Origin: Curvibacter soli
Lineage (GTDB): Bacteria; Pseudomonadota; Gammaproteobacteria; Burkholderiales; Burkholderiaceae_C
DNA length: 34,373 nt
NCBI RefSeq assembly: GCF_029211125.1
Contig: NZ_JARGEN010000062.1
Coordinates: 1-34,373, forward strand
Direction of reading: 5' to 3'
The first letter of the stretch is position 1; each line of letters starts with the position of its first letter. The notes below the pieces were generated by a model, which did no database searches, was not told the origin of the DNA, and saw only the letters and a list, made by a program, of their open reading frames with translations. Both the position numbers and the translations under genes were made by a program. Shown one piece after another: positions 13,440 through 19,482 of the stretch.

Positions 13440-16128
13440 ACTGCTGCACGTTGGCGCGCAGCAGCGCCGCGAATTCGCCTGCGGGCACGGGCCGGCTGCA
13501 CAGGTAGCCCTGGAAGCGATCGCAGCCCTTGCCGCGCAGGAAGGCGAGCTGCTCGGGCGTCTCCACGCCTTCGGCCAGCACCTCCACGCCCAGGCTGTGG
13601 CCCATGGCGATGATGGTGGCGCTGATGGCCACGTCGTCGGCGTCGTCGGGCAGGCCGGTGATGAAGCTGCGGTCGATCTTCAGCACGTCGAGCGGAAAAC
13701 GCTTGAGGTAGGCGAGCGACGAGTAGCCGGTGCCGAAGTCGTCGATGGCGATGCGCGCACCCAGCGCGCGCAGGCGGCGCAGGGCCTGCAGGCCGTCCTG
13801 CTCGCGCTCCATCAGCGCGCCTTCGGTGACCTCCAGTTCGAGGTTCTGCGCGGGAAATCCGGTTTCCTCCAGCACCTCGGCGATGCGCCCCACCATGTCG
13901 CCCAGCAGGAACTGGCGCGGCGACACGTTGACCGCCAGCGTCAGCGGCGGCAGCCCCTCGTCGCGCCAGCGCTGGCCCTGGCGGCAGGCCTCGACGAGCA
14001 CCCAGTCGCCGATCTCGCCGATCACACCGGTGGCCTCGGCCACGGGAATGAAGCGCGCGGGCGGGATCAATCCCTCGTCGGGGTCGTTCCAGCGCACCAG
14101 CGCCTCCGCACCCACGATGCACCCGCTGGCGATGTCCACCTGCGGCTGGAAGTACAGCACGAGTTGGCCGGCGGCCACGGCGCGGCGCAGGCGGGTCTCC
14201 ACCTCGATGCGCTCGCGCGCCCTGGAGGTCATTTCGTCGGAGAAATAGCGGTAGGTGGCGCGCCCGTCGGACTTGGCCTGGTACAGGGCCGCGTCGGCGC
14301 CCTGCAGCAGGTCGCGCGCGGTGCCGGCGTGGCGCGGATAGAGGCTGATGCCCACGGTCACGCTGGTGGTCATCTCCATGCCGCCGGGGGCGAACCAGGG
14401 CAGCGACAGCTCGCCCATCATCGCGCGCACCCGTTCTTCGAGCAGACTGGTCTGCGCCACGCGGCGCACCAGCAGCGCGAACTCGTCGCCGCCGAAGCGC
14501 GCCAGCAAGTCACCATGGCGCAGTCCGCGCCCGAGCACCTGGCCCGCATAGCGCAGCAACTGGTCGCCCACGGGGTGGCCGTAGCTGTCGTTCACGTCCT
14601 TGAAACGGTCGATGTCGACCAGCAGCACCGCCATCATCTCGCCGTCGTGCCTGGCCTCGTGCAGCGCCGATTCGAGCTGGCGCAGGAACAGCACGCGGTT
14701 GGGCAGGCCCGTGAGCGTGTCGTAGTGGGCCAGGTAGTCGAGCCGGGCCTCCGACGCCTTCTGCTGCGAGATGTCGGAGAACATGCAGACGTACTGCCGC
14801 ACCCGGCCCTCGCCGTCGCGCACGACGCTCAGCGACATCGCCTCGGGGAAGACCTCGCCGTTCTTGCGCCGGTTCCAGATCTCGCCGCGCCAGTAGCCCA
14901 CGGAATTGAGCGTGGACCACATCTGCGCATAGAAGTCGCGGCTGTGGCGGCCCGACTTGAACAGGGCCGGCGTCTGGCCCAGCACCTCTGCCTCGGTGTA
15001 GCCCATGGCATGCACGAAGGCCGGGTTGACCGAGAGGATGCGATTGTTGGCGTCGGTGACGATCACGCCTTCGATGGTGTTGTCGAACACCACCGACGCG
15101 AGGCGCTGGCGCTCCTCGGCCTCGCGGTGGCTGGTCATGTCGGTCAGGATGCCGGAGAAGCGCTCGGGCCGTCCGTCCGCGTCGAGGTGGCGCATGCCGC
15201 GCCCCTGGAACCAGCGGTATTCACCATCGAAGCGGCGCAGGCGCGCCAGCTCGGAAAACGGCGTGCCGCAGCGGATGGCGTGCGTCACGGCGGCCTGCAC
15301 GCGGCGCCGGTCGCGCGGATGCAGCAAGTCGGGCCAGGCGAAGTCGTGCGCGAAGTCATTGCCCTGGTAGTGCAGCAGGCGCATGAAGTTGGACGAGTAG
15401 CTGCCCGCGGCGCCGGGAATGTTCCAGTCCCACAGGCCGTCGCCGCTGCCGTCGAGCGCCAGGCGCAGGCTGGTCTCGCTGCGCTCCAGCGCCTCGCGCG
15501 CGGACCGGATGGCGCCCACGTCCTGCAGCACGCAGGCGAAATGCAGGGGCAGGCCGTCGAAGCCCCGCGCCAGCGCCATGGTGACCAATGCGGGCACCTC
15601 GGTCCTGCCGTCGATGGAGTGCCAGCGCAGCTCGGCCTGGTACGGCTGCTCCTGGCCGCCTGCGCGCAGGCGCACCATGCCCTGGCGGCAGGAGAGAAGG
15701 TCTTCGCCGCGCAGCAGATCACGCAGGTACAACGGGCCGTCGCCCTGCCGCCCGGGCAGGCCCAGCATCTCGCGCATCTTGGCGTTGCTGACGAGGATAC
15801 GCTCGTCGAAGCCGATGCTGCACACGCCGACCGGCACCATCCGCACGAGCTGGCGCACCTGCTCGGGGGTGCTGCTCACGATGGTTTCGGCGCGCTCGGC
15901 GCGGCGCAGCAGCCACCAGGCCAGCAGTGCCGTGATGACGACGTAGAAGGCGCCCTTCCAGCTTTGGTAGAGCGCCTGCCGCGCACCGTCGGGCACCAGC
16001 CAGGCCAGTACCTGGTCGCTGAACAGTATCCACAGCATGCCCAGTACCAGATAGACGGCCGCCCCTTGCAGGGCACGCCTGTGCCAACCACCCGTGCCGT
16101 CACCCGTACTGTCCACGCGTCCCCTCAT
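13417..16128 (-). CDS. Membrane PAS-PAS-PAS-GGDEF-EAL cyclic-di-GMP protein
   Basis: A 903-residue protein. Two membrane helices (about 20-45 and 58-76) lead to three PAS-type regions (about 85-205, 215-335, 340-455; for example TIEGVIVTDANNRILSVNPA). A GGDEF domain follows with the intact motif ARFGGDEF (GGDEF at 546-550) and an RHGD inhibitory I-site at 537-540. The EAL domain has EALVRW at 675-680, DDFGTG at 796-801 and EGVET at 853-857. Both domains therefore look catalytically complete: diguanylate cyclase and c-di-GMP phosphodiesterase. PAS regions probably sense redox, light or ligand. The start at 16128 was chosen over an upstream ATG at 16182 that lies close to divergent purU. No strong ribosome binding site is seen for either. 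Confidence 0.92.
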   Translation of the reverse strand: MRGRVDSTGDGTGGWHRRALQGAAVYLVLGMLWILFSDQVLAWLVPDGARQALYQSWKGAFYVVITALLAWWLLRRAERAETIVSSTPEQVRQLVRMVPVGVCSIGFDERILVSNAKMREMLGLPGRQGDGPLYLRDLLRGEDLLSCRQGMVRLRAGGQEQPYQAELRWHSIDGRTEVPALVTMALARGFDGLPLHFACVLQDVGAIRSAREALERSETSLRLALDGSGDGLWDWNIPGAAGSYSSNFMRLLHYQGNDFAHDFAWPDLLHPRDRRRVQAAVTHAIRCGTPFSELARLRRFDGEYRWFQGRGMRHLDADGRPERFSGILTDMTSHREAEERQRLASVVFDNTIEGVIVTDANNRILSVNPAFVHAMGYTEAEVLGQTPALFKSGRHSRDFYAQMWSTLNSVGYWRGEIWNRRKNGEVFPEAMSLSVVRDGEGRVRQYVCMFSDISQQKASEARLDYLAHYDTLTGLPNRVLFLRQLESALHEARHDGEMMAVLLVDIDRFKDVNDSYGHPVGDQLLRYAGQVLGRGLRHGDLLARFGGDEFALLVRRVAQTSLLEERVRAMMGELSLPWFAPGGMEMTTSVTVGISLYPRHAGTARDLLQGADAALYQAKSDGRATYRYFSDEMTSRARERIEVETRLRRAVAAGQLVLYFQPQVDIASGCIVGAEALVRWNDPDEGLIPPARFIPVAEATGVIGEIGDWVLVEACRQGQRWRDEGLPPLTLAVNVSPRQFLLGDMVGRIAEVLEETGFPAQNLELEVTEGALMEREQDGLQALRRLRALGARIAIDDFGTGYSSLAYLKRFPLDVLKIDRSFITGLPDDADDVAISATIIAMGHSLGVEVLAEGVETPEQLAFLRGKGCDRFQGYLCSRPVPAGEFAALLRANVQQFRVAAVP

Positions 16129-16222
16129 TGCAAAAAGAGATGGGCCGCACGGCGTGCGCCCCGCTTCCCGCCCGGCCCTCACGCAGGCTACCGCGCGGCA
16201 TGCTGCGACAATCCGTCCCGCT

Positions 16223-17074
16223 ATGAATCACCAAGCCTATATCCTCACTCTGTCCTGTCCGGACCGTCCCGGGATTGTGCACGCGGTTTCCGGTTTTCTG
16301 CTGGAGCGCGGCGGCAACATCGAAGAGGCCGCGCAATACAACGACCGCGCCACGGGCCTGTTCTTCATGCGCGTGCGCTTCGCCTGTGAACTGTCCGACC
16401 CGCTGGAGCTGCGCGCGCAGCTCCAGGTGTTCGCCGAGCCCTTCCAGATGCGCTGCGGCCTGCACGCGGCGGACGCGCCGATGCGCACGGTCATCATGGT
16501 CAGCCGCGAAGGGCATTGCCTGAACGACCTGCTGTTCCGCTGGAAGACCGGCCTGCTGCCGCTGGACATCCGCGCTATCGTCAGCAACCACCGCGACTTC
16601 TACCAGCTTGCGGCCAGCTACAACGTCCCCTTCCACCACATCCCGGTGAGCGCCGCCACCAAGGCCCAGGCCGAGGCGCGGCAGTTGGAGATCATCGATG
16701 CCGAGGGAGCCGAACTCGTGGTGCTGGCGCGCTACATGCAGGTACTCAGCGACGATCTGTGCCGCAAGCTCGAAGGCCGCGCGATCAACATCCACCACAG
16801 CTTCCTGCCGAGCTTCAAGGGTGCCAAGCCCTACTACCAGGCGCATGAGCGCGGCGTGAAGCTGATCGGCGCCACCGCGCACTACGTGACCGCCGCGCTC
16901 GACGAAGGCCCGATCATCGAGCAGGACGTGGCCCGCGCCGACCACAGCAAGACCGTGGAAGACCTGACCGCCATGGGCCGCGACACCGAAAGCCAGGTGC
17001 TGGCGCGCGCCGTGAAATGGCACAGCGAACACCGCGTGCTGCAAAACGGCCACAAGACGGTGATTTTCAAGTAG
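16223..17074 (+). CDS. purU: Formyltetrahydrofolate deformylase
   Basis: A 283-residue cytosolic enzyme that hydrolyses 10-formyl-THF to THF and formate, balancing one-carbon pools. The N-terminal ACT domain (residues 1-85) starts MNHQAYILTLSCPDRPGIVH, which is characteristic of PurU. The C-terminal formyltransferase domain contains NIHHSFLPSFKGAKPYYQAH, with the Asn-His catalytic pair region, and VTAALDEGPIIEQDV with the catalytic Asp. The length fits PurU (280-290). The start is the family start; longer in-frame extension upstream would overlap the divergent GGDEF-EAL gene. It may be linked with glycine use through the riboswitch-controlled dadA elsewhere in the window; that is speculation. 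Confidence 0.95.
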   Translation: MNHQAYILTLSCPDRPGIVHAVSGFLLERGGNIEEAAQYNDRATGLFFMRVRFACELSDPLELRAQLQVFAEPFQMRCGLHAADAPMRTVIMVSREGHCLNDLLFRWKTGLLPLDIRAIVSNHRDFYQLAASYNVPFHHIPVSAATKAQAEARQLEIIDAEGAELVVLARYMQVLSDDLCRKLEGRAINIHHSFLPSFKGAKPYYQAHERGVKLIGATAHYVTAALDEGPIIEQDVARADHSKTVEDLTAMGRDTESQVLARAVKWHSEHRVLQNGHKTVIFK

Positions 17075-17557
17075 GTTCGCGCATGTTGCGATGGCGGCGG
17101 CGAATTTCATCGCGGCCCATCTTCTTCTGCCCCATGGCTCCGCTTGCAATGTGTGCAGGCGCTACGCCGTGGACGCCGGCCTGGGAATATCAGCCAAATC
17201 GGGCGCAGCCGCCATTTTTTTCAACCTCTCAGAATCGCGCAGGAGCCGCGATCGCGAGTCGGGCACCGCCGCTACTACTTCGACAAGAAGACCCGCGTGG
17301 CGGACCCGCAGCACGTCGAGCGGCTGGGCGCGTTCGTCTGCGCCTGCCTGCACAGTACCTGCGCGTGCCCGTGCGGCGCGTGGCTGGGCCGCCAGGCCGA
17401 GATGCCGTTGTTCGCGCTGGAACACGCGGGCGCCCGGTGATGCGCGCAGGCCGCCCCCCTCCGAATGCTGTGCCTGTCTTGACGCAATGAGGGCCGGAGG
17501 CTTTCAGCGGGTTTTGCCGTAGAGTGCCGGCACCGCCCACTCAAAAAGCTCTTCGCC
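17075..17557. other. 483-base gap with gene debris between purU and glcD
   Basis: No complete gene was recognised. Plus-strand reading frame 17144-17440 contains GHRRYYFDKKTRVADPQHVE, which has the look of real coding sequence, then turns into a Cys-rich, unconvincing stretch (VCACLHSTCACPCG). A second frame takes over with RLRLPAQYLRVPVRRVAG, as if a frameshift occurred near 17330. This is probably a decayed gene fragment, family unknown. A run of seven T at 17214-17221 follows CCGCCA. No terminator or promoter could be supported. Confidence 0.35.
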
Positions 17558-19060
17558 ATGAACGCTCCCTTGCTGCCCAGCGAACATGAAGCGCTGCAAG
17601 AACCAGAGCTTCAAGCACAGGTGGTGCAAGCGCTGCAGGCCGATTTGCCCGCCAGCGCGCTGCTCTGGACGCCCGAAGACACCACGCCCTACGAGTGCGA
17701 CGGCCTGAGCGCCTACCGCCAGCGCCCGCTGGTGGTGGCCCTGCCCGAAACCTGCGCGCAGGTGCAAGCCGTGCTCAAGACCTGCCACCGCCTGGGCGTG
17801 CCCGTGGTGGCGCGCGGCGCGGGCACCGGCCTGTCGGGCGGGGCGATGCCGCACGCGCGCGGCGTCACGCTCTCGCTGGCCAAGTTCAACCGCATCCTGA
17901 ACGTGGACCCGGCGAGCCGCACGGCCACCGTGCAGTGCGGCGTGCGCAACCTCGCCATCAGCGAGGCCGCCGCGCCCCACGGCCTGTACTACGCGCCCGA
18001 CCCGAGCAGCCAGATCGCCTGCACCATCGGCGGCAACGTGGCCGAGAACTCGGGCGGCGTGCACTGCCTGAAATACGGCCTGACGGTGCACAACGTGCTC
18101 AAGGTGCGCGGCTTCATGGCCGACGGCGAGCCGGTGGAGTTCGGCAGCGATGCGCTCGACTGCGCGGGCCTGGACCTGCTGGCCGTGCTGGTGGGCAGCG
18201 AAGGCATGCTGGCCGTGACCACCGAGGTGACGGTGCGCCTGACGCCCAAGCCCCAGCTCGCACGCTGCATCATGGCCAGCTTCGCCGACGTGCGCGGCGC
18301 GGGCGAGGCCGTGGCCGCCATCATCGCCGCCGGCATCATCCCCGCGGGGCTGGAGATGATGGACAAGCCCATGACCGCTGCGGTGGAAGACTTCGTGCAC
18401 GCCGGCTACGACCTGGAGGCCGCCGCCATCCTGCTGTGCGAAAGCGACGGCACGCCCGAGGAGGTGGCCGAGGAGATCGCGCGCATGGAGGCCGTGCTCA
18501 CGCGCTGCGGCGCCACCGCCATCACTGTGAGCCAGAGCGAGGAGGAGCGCCTGCGCTTCTGGAGCGGGCGCAAGAACGCCTTTCCGGCCAGCGGGCGCAT
18601 CAGCCCCGACTACATGTGCATGGACTCCACCATCCCGCGCGCGCGGCTGGCCGACATCCTGCTCGCCATCCAGCAGATGGAGCACAAATACCGCCTGCGC
18701 TGCTGCAACGTGTTCCACGCGGGCGACGGCAACCTGCACCCGCTGATCCTGTTCGACGCCAACGACCCCGACGAGCTGCACCGCGCCGAAGCGTTCGGCG
18801 CCGACATCCTGGAAACCAGCGTCGCCATGGGCGGCACCGTGACCGGCGAGCACGGCGTGGGCGTGGAGAAGCTCAACAGCATGTGCGTGCAGTTCACCGC
18901 CGAGGAGCATGCCCAGATGCTGGGCGTGAAGCACGCCTTCGATCCGCAGGGGCTGCTCAACCCGGGCAAGGTCATTCCCACGCTCGCCCGCTGCGCCGAG
19001 TACGGGAAGATGGTGGTGCGCGGCGGGCGGCTGCCGCATGCCGTCCTGCCGCGCTTCTGA
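17558..19060 (+). CDS. glcD: FAD-linked glycolate/lactate-type oxidase subunit
   Basis: A 500-residue flavoprotein of the GlcD/D-lactate dehydrogenase family that oxidises glycolate or other 2-hydroxy acids. The PP-loop FAD domain shows VPVVARGAGTGLSGGAMPHA, and FAD-contact loops PDPSSQIACTIGGNVAENSG and VGSEGMLAVTTEVTVRL. The C-terminal substrate domain has NVFHAGDGNLHPLILF (catalytic/metal His) and GTVTGEHGVGVEKL, ending with DPQGLLNPGKVIP. All expected blocks are present. GlcD normally works with GlcE and GlcF (iron-sulfur subunit), but neither follows; the next 400 bases hold debris and an R element. It may act with partners encoded elsewhere. Confidence 0.9.
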   Translation: MNAPLLPSEHEALQEPELQAQVVQALQADLPASALLWTPEDTTPYECDGLSAYRQRPLVVALPETCAQVQAVLKTCHRLGVPVVARGAGTGLSGGAMPHARGVTLSLAKFNRILNVDPASRTATVQCGVRNLAISEAAAPHGLYYAPDPSSQIACTIGGNVAENSGGVHCLKYGLTVHNVLKVRGFMADGEPVEFGSDALDCAGLDLLAVLVGSEGMLAVTTEVTVRLTPKPQLARCIMASFADVRGAGEAVAAIIAAGIIPAGLEMMDKPMTAAVEDFVHAGYDLEAAAILLCESDGTPEEVAEEIARMEAVLTRCGATAITVSQSEEERLRFWSGRKNAFPASGRISPDYMCMDSTIPRARLADILLAIQQMEHKYRLRCCNVFHAGDGNLHPLILFDANDPDELHRAEAFGADILETSVAMGGTVTGEHGVGVEKLNSMCVQFTAEEHAQMLGVKHAFDPQGLLNPGKVIPTLARCAEYGKMVVRGGRLPHAVLPRF

Positions 19061-19370
19061 GCCTGGTGCCCCCCGCCGGGACGGGCACCCTACGCGGGGT
19101 TGCCGCGCTCGCGCAATTCTTCCTGCGGGCGGCGGATGTTCGCCTGCATGGCTTCGCGCTGCGTCCGCGTCAGGGAAGGCGGCAGGCCCGGGCCGCCCGG
19201 CAGTGGCGGCATATTTGACCCCGGGGTCCTGGAAGTAGGAAGTAGCTCATCACAGCTCACCCGCTCGGGTGACTTCCCCAACATGGCCATGTGCTCATTG
19301 GCCGTATCGCGCAGTTGGGCCTTGGCCCTCACCGGTACGCGCTTGCCCATGGTCTGCTGCAGGCGCCTTC
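19061..19370 (-). other. Debris between glcD and the R element, with small frames
   Basis: On the minus strand an open frame (19350-19090) starts MGKRVPVRAKAQLRDTANEH, followed by MAMLGKSPERV, which looks like a true coding remnant of an unknown protein. It runs on into a Pro-rich part beginning MPPLPGGPGLPPSLTRTQRE at 19212 and ending LRERGNPA. The two parts probably come from different genes and are fused by chance. A 12-bp palindrome GACCCCGGGGTC lies at about 19216-19227. Nothing here could be assigned a function. Confidence 0.35.
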
Positions 19371-19482
19371 AACCTGGAAACGGCAGTTGACCGCTTTGTA
19401 TCCCTTGCCAGGCCGCAGGAAATCGAGCGTTGACGGCTTCGATGACGTTCACCTCATGGGTGAGAACGCTATGCACCTGCCA
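19371..19482 (+). repeat. R element copy 3 at the 3' end of putA
   Basis: The 112-bp core is shared with copies at 4441, 4680 and 34270. It starts aacctggaaacggcagttga, continues ccaggccgcaggaaatcgag, and ends gagaacgctatgcacctgcca. Several substitutions separate it from copies 1 and 2, and no right-hand terminal repeat is visible beyond 19482, so it is older or truncated. Its last 14 bases lie inside the putA frame on the opposite strand and contain the putA stop codon (19469-19471). Confidence 0.75.

Noticed and set aside
13597-16389. Plus-strand open frame of 930 codons opposite the GGDEF-EAL gene
   Set aside because: Antisense shadow with no domain; it runs into purU in another frame.
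17479-17484. TTGACG as -35 box of glcD
   Set aside because: No acceptable -10 box lies 16-18 bases downstream.
19216-19227. GACCCCGGGGTC palindrome as an operator
   Set aside because: Twelve GC-rich bases in unassigned debris with no neighbouring promoter; chance is likely.
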